This document shows, one piece after another, positions 6,564-13,055 of a stretch of DNA of 14,597 bases (the first letter of the stretch is position 1; every line of letters begins with the position of its first letter). The notes beneath the pieces are model-generated. The model was not told the DNA's origin. It made no database searches and worked only from the letters and a program-made list of their open reading frames with translations. The DNA is from Anaerolineales bacterium UBA3082 (GTDB lineage Bacteria; Chloroflexota; Anaerolineae; UBA7937). The DNA lies in the NCBI GenBank assembly GCA_002366595.1, contig DFBK01000041.1:1-14597 (forward strand), given 5' to 3'. Position numbers and translations under genes: made by a program.

Positions 6564-7476
6564 CTATACCGCACACCAGGTTCCTACCTCCCGCCTTTGC
6601 CTTATAGAGGGCTCTATCGGCGCTCTCTATGAGTTCCGCTGCGCCTTGGGCATGGCGGGGGAAAGTGGCTATCCCTACGCTGATGGTGGCACGGAACTGC
6701 TCTTCATAGACGAAGGGGTGCTTCTCCACCAGGCCTCGCAACCTATCTCCCAAGATGCCTGCGCCCTCCGTCTCGGTCTGGGGAGCAAGGAGTATGAACT
6801 CCTCTCCCCCGTATCGGGCTAGGGTGTCTTCCCTCCGCACGCTCTTTCCTAGGATGGAGGCTATCTCTTTGAGAACCAGATCGCCCGTGGAGTGGCCGTA
6901 CTTATCATTGATAGCCTTGAAGTGGTCGATGTCTATCAAGAGCAAAGAGGCAACCAGGTTATGCCGCTGGGACCTGCTCAGTTCATCCTCTAATACTTCC
7001 AAGAAGTATCGCCTATTGTGAAGCCCGGTGAGCCCATCCCGCGTCGCTCGACGATACAACTCCTCTTCCCGCTTCGCTTCCAATTTATCCATATAGCGGA
7101 ACTTGATGACCGTCTCCCCCAGCCGGATCAAGTCTCCGTCTTGGAGATACCTCTTCTCCACTCGGGCTTCGTTGACGAAGGTGCCGTTGGTACTCCCCAG
7201 ATCGTGGATCTGGGGGCCTTTATCGGAGAGGAGGATCTTACAATGGCGGCGCGATACTCTCCCATCGCGGAGCAAAAGATCAACGCCTGGCTTTCGACCG
7301 ATCACCGTTTCCATCTTGGTAAGGGGGTACCTCTCCCACAAACCTCGGCCGGCGATAGGTACCAGGTAAGCCTCCTTGGCTGCCAAGATGGGCTCCAAGA
7401 CCTTCGCTCGCTTGAGAAACAGCGTCTCCTCATCGTCAGCGGAATGAGCGACTCCATCCGGTGGCTCTCTTCTCAT
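6550..7476 (-). CDS. FHA-GGDEF diguanylate cyclase
   Basis: A 308-residue soluble protein predicted to make c-di-GMP from two GTP. The N-terminal FHA domain (about 38-125) keeps the phosphothreonine-binding residues IGR (59-61), SRRH (75-78) and NGT (97-99). The C-terminal GGDEF domain (about 140-303) has the active-site loop GGEEF (223-227), metal-binding Asp in IDIDHFK (near 182-184), and an inhibitory I-site RRED (214-217) exactly five residues before GGEEF. It should therefore be active and feedback-inhibited by product. The FHA domain would recruit it to, or activate it through, a phospho-Thr protein, plausibly made by the kinase encoded immediately downstream. ATG at 7476 follows GAGGT by 7 bases. 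The gene lies 14 bases after the preceding stop. No transmembrane sensor is present. Confidence 0.95.
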   Translation of the reverse strand: MRREPPDGVAHSADDEETLFLKRAKVLEPILAAKEAYLVPIAGRGLWERYPLTKMETVIGRKPGVDLLLRDGRVSRRHCKILLSDKGPQIHDLGSTNGTFVNEARVEKRYLQDGDLIRLGETVIKFRYMDKLEAKREEELYRRATRDGLTGLHNRRYFLEVLEDELSRSQRHNLVASLLLIDIDHFKAINDKYGHSTGDLVLKEIASILGKSVRREDTLARYGGEEFILLAPQTETEGAGILGDRLRGLVEKHPFVYEEQFRATISVGIATFPRHAQGAAELIESADRALYKAKAGGRNLVCGIDDRT

Positions 7477-7490
7477 GGCCAGAACCTCAA

Positions 7491-8057
7491 CTAAATGCGG
7501 CGGATGAGTTGGATCCGGTCGCGGTTAACGAGCACCACCTGGGAGGTGAAAGGGGGTATATGCTCATCGTGGGGGTAGGAGACCTTCGCCTCCGTCACGG
7601 CTATAAAGGGCTCAGGGGAGGAGATGATGCCAAACTCCGCTTCCTCCTCCTGACGGATGAAGATCTTCCCTTCGATCTCCATCTGACCCATCTGAATCAA
7701 GGCCAGCACGGGGTATTTGGGCACGAACTTAGGGTGGTGAGAGCGGTCGCCGGTGGGGATGTCCTCGTAAGGCAAGGCGATCACTATCTCTTCCAGGCGT
7801 ACCATAACGCTCCTCACCTCCTCCCGGGTCGCCTTGCCTGAGGGATCTCGGTGGAGAACAACGGCTTCTTCCAAAGGGAGAAAGGGGTGAAACCAGTTCT
7901 CCAGAACGTCCTTGAGCCTTTCGTGTCTGGTCCGAATAGCACCTAGCACCGTATATTCCTCCGTGTGGACCTCTGCTCTCAAAGCCCTCTCCATTCTAGG
8001 TTTCCCACCTTTCGCCTTGACCCTCTTCATCAATCCACTCTTTTGTGACTTAAGCAT
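7491..8057 (-). CDS. Unknown protein with two copies of one domain
   Basis: A 188-residue soluble protein that I do not recognise with certainty. A basic N-terminal tail (1-25) precedes two halves (about 27-95 and 118-186) that look like diverged copies of one domain. Each has a charged strand with a central Gly, a Phe-Leu/Phe-Ile stretch leading to a hydrophobic strand (EAVVLHRD and EAKVSYPH), and an end of the type VMVRLEEIVIAL or VVLVNRDRIQLI. Such small beta-rich modules occur beside signalling genes in Chloroflexota-like genomes, but no biochemical role can be assigned. The start at 8057 is chosen over a longer frame because AGGAGGG lies 7 bases before it, and it overlaps the preceding stop by 8 bases. 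The setting suggests a role in the same kinase/c-di-GMP pathway. Confidence 0.8.
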   Translation of the reverse strand: MLKSQKSGLMKRVKAKGGKPRMERALRAEVHTEEYTVLGAIRTRHERLKDVLENWFHPFLPLEEAVVLHRDPSGKATREEVRSVMVRLEEIVIALPYEDIPTGDRSHHPKFVPKYPVLALIQMGQMEIEGKIFIRQEEEAEFGIISSPEPFIAVTEAKVSYPHDEHIPPFTSQVVLVNRDRIQLIRRI

Positions 8058-8568
8058 TTGAAAACCCTCCTGAAGATCGCTCTCCAAGAAGATCCTCGAT
8101 CCTCTCCTTAAGTCCATCGAGGTTGGAGGGATGCACCCCCCCTTCCTGAGGAGCCTCGCAAGCCAGCACCTTGACCTGCTCTCTTTCTCTCTTGAGTCGC
8201 TGGCACAGATCTAACCCATCGAGTCCTGACATCCTTGTGTTGACCACTACCAGATCCGGTTTGAACTCAGCTAACTTCATCCCTACCCCCAAGGCATCAC
8301 TCGCGGCAGAGAACCGATAGGTGCGGAAGGCGCGGGTCAGGAGATCAACCATCTCTTTCCCCTCATCGACCACCAATATCCTCTTCTCGCGCCCCGGAAG
8401 ATGAACTCTACTCCTCTCCAGATATTCGTTCAGCATCTCTAGGCTGTAACGCCTGTGGCCTCCGGGGGTGCGAAAGGGCACCAGCAACCCTTCCTTCTCC
8501 ATCCTGCCCAGGGTGAATAGGCTGATATGGAGATATCGGGCCGCTTCCCTCGCTGTGAGAAGGATCAT
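8050..8568 (-). CDS. MerR/BldC-like HTH fused to a degenerate receiver domain
   Basis: A 172-residue putative regulator, first gene of the four-gene operon. Residues 1-52 form a MerR/excisionase-type winged HTH with the characteristic TPGGHRRYS (34-42), as in BldC-like single-domain regulators. Residues 62-162 look like a response-regulator receiver: ILVVDEG keeps one acidic pair (Asp68, Glu69), but the phosphoacceptor position is Asn110 (in VVVNTRMSGLDGL) and the conserved Lys-Pro near the end is missing. It is therefore probably not phosphorylated and may work as a dimerisation or ligand-binding pseudo-receiver. AGGAGGT lies 6 bases before the ATG. Phased direct repeats in its own leader suggest self-regulation. 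It could instead control the riboswitch gene or the divergent protease genes; neither is shown. Confidence 0.88.
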   Translation of the reverse strand: MILLTAREAARYLHISLFTLGRMEKEGLLVPFRTPGGHRRYSLEMLNEYLERSRVHLPGREKRILVVDEGKEMVDLLTRAFRTYRFSAASDALGVGMKLAEFKPDLVVVNTRMSGLDGLDLCQRLKREREQVKVLACEAPQEGGVHPSNLDGLKERIEDLLGERSSGGFSNA

Positions 8569-8584
8569 GCGCTCACCTCCTTAA

Positions 8585-8609
8585 GAAACCAGATGAAACG
8601 TTATGAAAC
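8585..8609. promoter_or_regulatory. Three GAAAC direct repeats at 10-bp period
   Basis: GAAAC occurs at 8585-8589, 8595-8599 and 8605-8609, exactly one helical turn apart, the last two as TGAAAC. They lie between the predicted transcript start (about 8613) and the start codon of the HTH gene. Head-to-tail repeats on one helix face fit operator use by BldC-like proteins, which bind direct repeats, so autoregulation is plausible. Function is inferred. Confidence 0.5.
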
Positions 8610-8619
8610 CCCAAAATCT

Positions 8620-8648
8620 AGTGTAAACCCCTGCCTCTCCCTTGACAA
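8620..8648 (-). promoter_or_regulatory. Promoter of the HTH-DGC-kinase operon
   Basis: Minus-strand TTGTCA (8648-8643) and TACACT (8625-8620), spaced by 17 bases, predict a start near 8613 and a leader of about 45 bases. It is the only convincing leftward promoter before the four coupled genes, which have no gaps large enough for internal ones. Confidence 0.65.
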
Positions 8649-8716
8649 TAGGAAATTGGTACTCCCAATGGCCAAGAGTAGCGTATTAAATAATCGGGAT
8701 TTTCAGAGATAAGAGA

Positions 8717-8786
8717 GTGCTCACCTAGCCCTGATGTGGTATCCTGGGTGTTGTTTGAAAGACTGGATACACCAGGAGGTGAGCAC
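8717..8786 (+). promoter_or_regulatory. Long hairpin covering the element's Shine-Dalgarno
   Basis: GTGCTCACCT (8717-8726) pairs with AGGTGAGCAC (8777-8786), continued inward by CCTG/CAGG and GTATCC/GGATAC (8739-8744 with 8765-8770), with a loop of about 20 bases. The inner arm includes the Shine-Dalgarno AGGAGGTGAG of the 59-codon frame. Transcripts entering from outside would hide that site, a safeguard known from insertion sequences such as IS10. Confidence 0.55.
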
Positions 8787-8788
8787 CC

Positions 8789-8968
8789 ATGATCCTCAAG
8801 GATCACCCAAGGAGTTTAGTACGGAAACTTCTAAAGGCCAGGAGCCGAGGGGCCTGTCCTGGCACGCCCTGTCCCCTGGCCCACTTCCGCCAGGACTGGG
8901 CCGAACCCGACAGGGTCTTCCTTATCCCTACGGGATCCTGTAAGGACAGATCCCGAGGGAAGGGGTAA
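8789..8968 (+). CDS. Possible 59-residue ORF inside the inverted-repeat element
   Basis: ATG at 8789 follows AGGAGGTGAG by about 5 bases and opens a frame of 59 codons ending at TAA (8966-8968). The peptide starts Met-Ile-Leu-Lys-Asp-His-Pro and is rich in Arg, Lys, Pro and Cys. It has no recognised domain. It could be the start of a transposase whose remainder was deleted, or a chance frame in a structured repeat. The well-formed ribosome site is the only positive evidence. Confidence 0.3.
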   Translation: MILKDHPRSLVRKLLKARSRGACPGTPCPLAHFRQDWAEPDRVFLIPTGSCKDRSRGKG

Positions 8969-9089
8969 CAGGCCAGGGGAGGTTATGAAGTGAGAAAGGG
9001 AGGATAGAGGGAAGAGGTGAGCACTCTCGAATGATAGATGCTCCTGGAAAATCCTGAGCCAATGTGACACGACCCTCTTAAGTTATGCC

Positions 9090-9118
9090 TTGACGGCAAG
9101 GTAAGGCGGTGGTATTAT
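9090..9118 (+). promoter_or_regulatory. Promoter of the I9-like/subtilase genes
   Basis: TTGACG (9090-9095) and TATTAT (9113-9118) at the optimal 17-base spacing predict a start near 9125, only about 23 bases before the TTG start at 9148. The -35 is embedded in a small inverted repeat (CCTTG-ACGG-CAAGG), which could be an operator. Confidence 0.78.
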
Positions 9119-9147
9119 CTCTCCATGTAGTTCAAGGGGGAGGATAG

Positions 9148-9405
9148 TTGGGAAAAATCAATAGATCTTTCAAGCGACGGTTGATGCAAGAGCCTGAGGC
9201 GAAGTTTCGGCTCATCGTCCGCACCAGAGACGAACCTAAAGCCTACCGTTCTCTCCTGACTAGGAGAGGGATCAAGGTGAAGCGAGAACTAGGCCTCATC
9301 AAGGCTCTAGCCATCGAATGTGAGGCTTCCTCTGCCTTGGCTCTTCTGAGAGAGGGGTGGGTGGTTTCCCTGGAAGAGGACAGGGAGGTGCGGGCCCTAA
9401 ACTAA
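9148..9405 (+). CDS. Stand-alone I9/subtilisin-propeptide-like protein
   Basis: An 85-residue soluble protein without signal peptide. From about residue 17 to the end it shows the pattern of subtilisin propeptides/I9 inhibitors: a strand FRLIVRTRD, a helix, a strand around Leu-Ile-Lys-Ala-Leu-Ala-Ile-Glu, a second helix, and the closing WVVSLEEDREVRAL, close to the usual V-x-x-V-E-x-D-x-x-V-x-A ending that sits in the protease active site. Such domains fold and inhibit subtilases. It is encoded directly before a subtilase, so it is likely a trans-acting chaperone or inhibitor of that enzyme. The TTG start is chosen because GGGGGAGGA precedes it by a few bases and the promoter lies just upstream; an ATG at 9184 lacks a ribosome site. 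Family assignment rests on pattern, not on an alignment. Confidence 0.72.
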   Translation: MGKINRSFKRRLMQEPEAKFRLIVRTRDEPKAYRSLLTRRGIKVKRELGLIKALAIECEASSALALLREGWVVSLEEDREVRALN

Positions 9406-9431
9406 CCCTATCCCCTTATATGAAGGGTGTT

Positions 9432-10625
9432 ATGGAGAAGATCGCTCATTCTTTGCTCCGAGATATGAAAACCAAACCCGCGGATGCCCAGATCCCGGTC
9501 ATTGTCAAATATGGGAAGTTCCGCAAGCGTCCCCTGGAGACTCTTCCGGCTGGCACGCGTCCCTCTCGCACCTTTCGGATCATCCCCGCAGTGGCCCTCA
9601 CCACCACGCCGAAGGTTATCGAGAGTTTGAGCCGTGATCCGGGTGTGGAGAGGGTATGGCCAGATCTCCCTGTCCGCGTCTGCCTCGATGTATCGGTCCC
9701 TCTCATCGGTGCGCCCCAGGTGTGGGAAGCAGGCTATACCGGGAAAGGGGTAAAAATCGCCATCTTGGACACGGGGATAGACCCCTACCACCCCGACTTC
9801 GCGGGACGGATCGTGGCTACGGCCGATTTCACCGGCGAAGGGCCACAAGACCGGGATGGTCACGGTACCCATGTGGCAGGGATAGCCGCCGGTAGCGGAC
9901 GCGCTTCAAAGGGCAGATACCGTGGCCTAGCGCCGGAAGCGAGCCTCTATATCGCCAAGGTCCTAGGCCGCGAAGGGGCCGGCTTGATGAGCGATGTGAT
10001 GGCCGGCATCGAGTGGGCCATAGAACAAGAGGTAGATATCATGAACCTCTCCTTGGGGGGCGACCCCCCTTGCGATGGCAGCGATGCCCTCTCCGAGACC
10101 TGTGATGTGGCGGTGGAGAAGGGGTACGTGGTCTGCGTAGCGGCCGGGAACGGAGGACCCGCACCTTACACCATCGGCTCCCCAGGGTGTGCGAAAGAGG
10201 TGATCACCGTGGGGGCCTCCACCGACCAGGATGAGGTGGCCGATTTCTCCTCCCGGGGCCCTACCACCGATGGGCGGACTAAGCCAGATATCCTTCTCCC
10301 CGGCGCGAGCATCATCTCCTGCCGGGCTAAGGATACCTCTTTGGGCAACCCGGTGGGCGATAATTATGCCGAACTCTCGGGAAGCAGCATGGCCACCCCT
10401 CACGCCTCAGGGATAGCGGCCCTCATCCTACAAGCGAGGCCGGAGTTGACCCCCGCCCAATTGAAAGCCTTTCTCATGGAGACGGCTCTAGATTTAGGGC
10501 TTTCACCCAACGAACAGGGGGCAGGCCGGGCCGATGTTTACGCCGTCTACCTAGAAGAACCACCCCCGGTTACGCCCTCTCCCGGGGGAGAGGGTTGCCT
10601 TCTTCGCCTCCTAGGTTTATCCTAA
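9432..10625 (+). CDS. S8 subtilisin-like serine protease without secretion signal
   Basis: A 397-residue subtilase with a complete catalytic set: Asp113 (ILDTGID), His144 (DGHGTHVAG), oxyanion Asn240 (AAGNGG) and Ser319 (GSSMATPHASG). Residues about 20-85 form a propeptide-like region, then the peptidase domain (about 90-372), then a short Pro-rich tail with a hydrophobic end. No N-terminal signal peptide is visible, so it may act in the cytoplasm like intracellular subtilisins or leave by another route. The start at 9432 is chosen because GAAGG lies 5 bases upstream; the in-frame ATG at 9420 is possible, and the frame upstream of that overlaps the previous gene. It lies 26 bases after the I9-like gene and is probably co-transcribed with it. 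Confidence 0.93.
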   Translation: MEKIAHSLLRDMKTKPADAQIPVIVKYGKFRKRPLETLPAGTRPSRTFRIIPAVALTTTPKVIESLSRDPGVERVWPDLPVRVCLDVSVPLIGAPQVWEAGYTGKGVKIAILDTGIDPYHPDFAGRIVATADFTGEGPQDRDGHGTHVAGIAAGSGRASKGRYRGLAPEASLYIAKVLGREGAGLMSDVMAGIEWAIEQEVDIMNLSLGGDPPCDGSDALSETCDVAVEKGYVVCVAAGNGGPAPYTIGSPGCAKEVITVGASTDQDEVADFSSRGPTTDGRTKPDILLPGASIISCRAKDTSLGNPVGDNYAELSGSSMATPHASGIAALILQARPELTPAQLKAFLMETALDLGLSPNEQGAGRADVYAVYLEEPPPVTPSPGGEGCLLRLLGLS

Positions 10626-10694
10626 AGGATCCCTATGGGATAGGCCTCTACCGATGCCCATAGATGAATGATGACCACGTAGAAAGTAGGCATA

Positions 10695-12962
10695 GTGATT
10701 GGGGCTAGGCAGAGGGTAGGGGTTTCGCTCAGCCGCGATTTGGGGCTCTTTGATGTCACCATGATCGGCGTGGCAGCCATGATCGGGGCTGGCATCTTTG
10801 TTTTGACCGGTATAGCCGCGGGCGAGGCCGGGCCGGGTCTCCTCCTGGCTTTTCTCCTCAACGGGCTGATTACCCTTCTCACCGCCGCGGCCTATGCTGA
10901 ATTGGGCTCCTCTTTCCCCCAAGCGGGCGGGGGATACGTTTGGATTAGGGAAGGTCTTTCCGGCATCTTCGGGTTTCTGAGCGGCTGGATGGACTGGTTT
11001 GCCCACTCTTTAGCCTGCAGTCTGTACGCCTTGGGCTTCGGCACCTACGCTGCTCATCTCCTCTCTTTGGGGGGCTTCTCCCTCTTTGGCCTTCCTAAAT
11101 CCCAGGTCGCCATACTCCTAGCCGTATGCATGGCTCTTCTCTTCGGTTACATAAACTACCTGGGGGCCTCAGAGACGGGGACGGTGGGTAATATCGTCAC
11201 TTTGGCTAAGATAGCCATCCTGGCGGTTTTCGTACTCTTTGGTCTCCGCGCTATGAGCAATCAAAACTGGCAAGGGCATTTTTACCCCTTCTTGCCCCGC
11301 GGCTTAGGGGGCATCTTCGGGGCTATGGGGTTGACGGCCATCGCTTTCCAGGGGTATGAGATCGTGGCCCAATCGGGGGAGGAGGTTAAAGACCCCAAGC
11401 GCAACATCCCCCGCGCCATCTTCCTCTCTGTGGCTATCGTGGTCTTCATCTATCTGGCTGTAGCCTTCGTAGCCTTAGGAGCCATCGACTCCGGGGATCT
11501 CCCCACCTGGCTATACTTGGGAGAGCACGCAGAGGTGGCGCTGGTGGAGGCGGCAAAGCAGTTGCTACCCGGAGGGGCGGTGCTTATGATCATCGGGGGG
11601 CTGATGTCCACCATCTCCGCCCTCAACGCTACCATCTACTCCTCCTCCCGAGTATCTTTCGCCATGGGGCGAGACCGCAACTTGCCATCCTTCTTCGCCC
11701 GGGTTCACCCTAAGCATAGAACCCCTCAATGGGCTATCGCCATCTCTACAGGCTTGGTGATATTGATGGTCACTACCTTGCCCATAAAAGATGTGGCCAG
11801 CGCAGCCGATATCATGTTCCTCCTCCTCTTCATGATGGTTAATGTGGCCCTTATTAGCCTCCGCAAGAAGAGGCCGGACCTCGATCGAGGCTACAAAGTC
11901 CCTTGGCTCCCCTTTGTCCCTCTCGCCGCTATCGGTAGCCAGATATTTCTGGCCCTCTATCTCTTCCGGCTGAGCCCTATCGCCTGGTACACCACCGCCC
12001 TTTGGATAGCGGGGGGGCTCCTCTTCTACTACGCCTACGCCTCCCGTACCGAGGCCATGGAGGAACTGTTCGAGATCATCCACGAAGAGGTAGTAGCGGT
12101 AAGGGAGTATTCGGTTCTCATCCCCGTCGCCGATGAGCAACAGGCTCACATGCTGAGCATCCTAGGAAGCGCTATCGCCAAAGACCAGGATGGAGAACTC
12201 TTCGCCCTCCATGTAGTAAGGGTGCCCTTACAACTCTCCCTCTCCGAGGGTCGCCATTTCTTACGAGAAGGGAAACCCCTCTTAGAGGAAGTCATAAGGC
12301 ACGCCAAAGAGGTGGGGGTCCCGGTCCATACCATGATACGCATGGGACATGATGTAGGGAAGGCGATTATCGATACCGCCATCAAGAGGGAATCTAACCT
12401 CATCCTCCTGGGTTGGCCGGGCTACACGGAGAGCGAGGATAAAGCCTTCGGTCGAGTAATAGACTACGTAAGCAAGAACCCACCTTGCGATCTCGCCGTG
12501 GTCAGGTTCAGGAAAAGGGAAGAGTTGAGGCGGATCTTAGTTCCCACTGCCGGAGGGCCCAACGCCTCCCTAGCCTTAGAGTTGGCTATCTCCCAAGCCC
12601 GTCAATACAAGGAGCAAGAGGGGATCAAGCCTACCATAACCGCCCTATATGTGGTTCGAGAGGGGGACGAAGAAAAGGGTGGGTGGGCGAGAAGGATGTT
12701 GGAGCAGACCATAGCCCCCTATGATTATCCCCTGGAGACCGAGGTGGTCACGGCTTCCGATGTGGTCCCCGGCATCCTAAAAGAGGCTGAGGGGTACAAC
12801 CTGGTGATTTTGGGGGCTACGCGAGAAGGGCTCTTCGACCGACTCCTTTTTGGCGCTATCCCCCGTCGGGTGGCCGAGGAGTGCCCTAAGACAGTGATCA
12901 TGGTCAAGAAGTATCAGGGGCCGGTGAGATCCTGGATACGGAGGGTCATCATACGGGGGTAA
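10695..12962 (+). CDS. APC-family amino-acid permease fused to two UspA domains
   Basis: A 755-residue membrane protein. Residues 1 to about 455 form an amino acid/polyamine/organocation transporter with about 12 hydrophobic segments, the signature MIGAGIFVLTG in helix 1, and the conserved AFQGYEIVAQSGEEVKDPKR region. The rest is cytoplasmic: two universal-stress-protein domains (about 465-605 and 610-745), the second with LVILGATREGLFDRL and a closing TVIMVKK, near the usual nucleotide-binding loop. Such fusions are thought to let ATP/AMP or stress state gate transport; the substrate is unknown. GTG at 10695 is the only sensible start; the ribosome site is weak (GTAGG). In the 69-base gap before it, CTATGGG/CCCATAG (10633-10639 with 10657-10663) can pair but lacks a U-run, and no clear promoter is seen, so read-through from the subtilase is possible. 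Confidence 0.93.
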   Translation: MIGARQRVGVSLSRDLGLFDVTMIGVAAMIGAGIFVLTGIAAGEAGPGLLLAFLLNGLITLLTAAAYAELGSSFPQAGGGYVWIREGLSGIFGFLSGWMDWFAHSLACSLYALGFGTYAAHLLSLGGFSLFGLPKSQVAILLAVCMALLFGYINYLGASETGTVGNIVTLAKIAILAVFVLFGLRAMSNQNWQGHFYPFLPRGLGGIFGAMGLTAIAFQGYEIVAQSGEEVKDPKRNIPRAIFLSVAIVVFIYLAVAFVALGAIDSGDLPTWLYLGEHAEVALVEAAKQLLPGGAVLMIIGGLMSTISALNATIYSSSRVSFAMGRDRNLPSFFARVHPKHRTPQWAIAISTGLVILMVTTLPIKDVASAADIMFLLLFMMVNVALISLRKKRPDLDRGYKVPWLPFVPLAAIGSQIFLALYLFRLSPIAWYTTALWIAGGLLFYYAYASRTEAMEELFEIIHEEVVAVREYSVLIPVADEQQAHMLSILGSAIAKDQDGELFALHVVRVPLQLSLSEGRHFLREGKPLLEEVIRHAKEVGVPVHTMIRMGHDVGKAIIDTAIKRESNLILLGWPGYTESEDKAFGRVIDYVSKNPPCDLAVVRFRKREELRRILVPTAGGPNASLALELAISQARQYKEQEGIKPTITALYVVREGDEEKGGWARRMLEQTIAPYDYPLETEVVTASDVVPGILKEAEGYNLVILGATREGLFDRLLFGAIPRRVAEECPKTVIMVKKYQGPVRSWIRRVIIRG

Positions 12963-13004
12963 TCCAGAGGGTTCTCGAATGGCGGGGTTATGACGTTTTT
13001 GTAG

Positions 13005-13025
13005 CGTCGCAGTTTATCTGCGACG
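13005..13025. terminator. Shared terminator between convergent genes
   Basis: An 8-bp perfect stem CGTCGCAG/CTGCGACG with loop TTTAT lies in the 93-base gap between the rightward permease and the leftward HerA gene. Rightward it is followed by TTTCTCC; leftward it is followed, after CTAC, by AAAAACG and so lacks a U-run. It probably ends the permease transcript. Confidence 0.6.
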
Positions 13026-13055
13026 TTTCTCCATGGGACGGCGAGCGTCTCTTCA

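Larger units (their letters stand above)
8713..9028. mobile_element. 316-bp element with 14-bp perfect inverted ends (MITE-like or IS remnant)
   Basis: GAGAGTGCTCACCT (8713-8726) and its exact inverse (9015-9028) bound a 316-bp stretch in the intergenic region. A third copy of the core, AGGTGAGCAC, lies inside at 8777-8786. The interior is rich in inverted repeats (for example CCCCTGGCC/GGCCAGGGG at 8873-8881 with 8971-8979, and CGGGATC/GATCCCG at 8931-8956) and holds a 59-codon frame with a good Shine-Dalgarno. No target-site duplication is evident at the edges. Size and ends suit a non-autonomous MITE or an internally deleted insertion sequence; a structured RNA gene closed by the end repeats is the main alternative. 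Confidence 0.55.

Noticed and set aside
8713..9028. RNase P RNA, tmRNA or SRP RNA in the structured intergenic region
   Set aside because: None of the conserved cores of these RNAs could be found on either strand, and the inverted ends fit a mobile element better.
8700..9040. CRISPR array or phage attachment site
   Set aside because: Repeats are inverted and irregular, with no regular spacers and no integrase or cas gene nearby.
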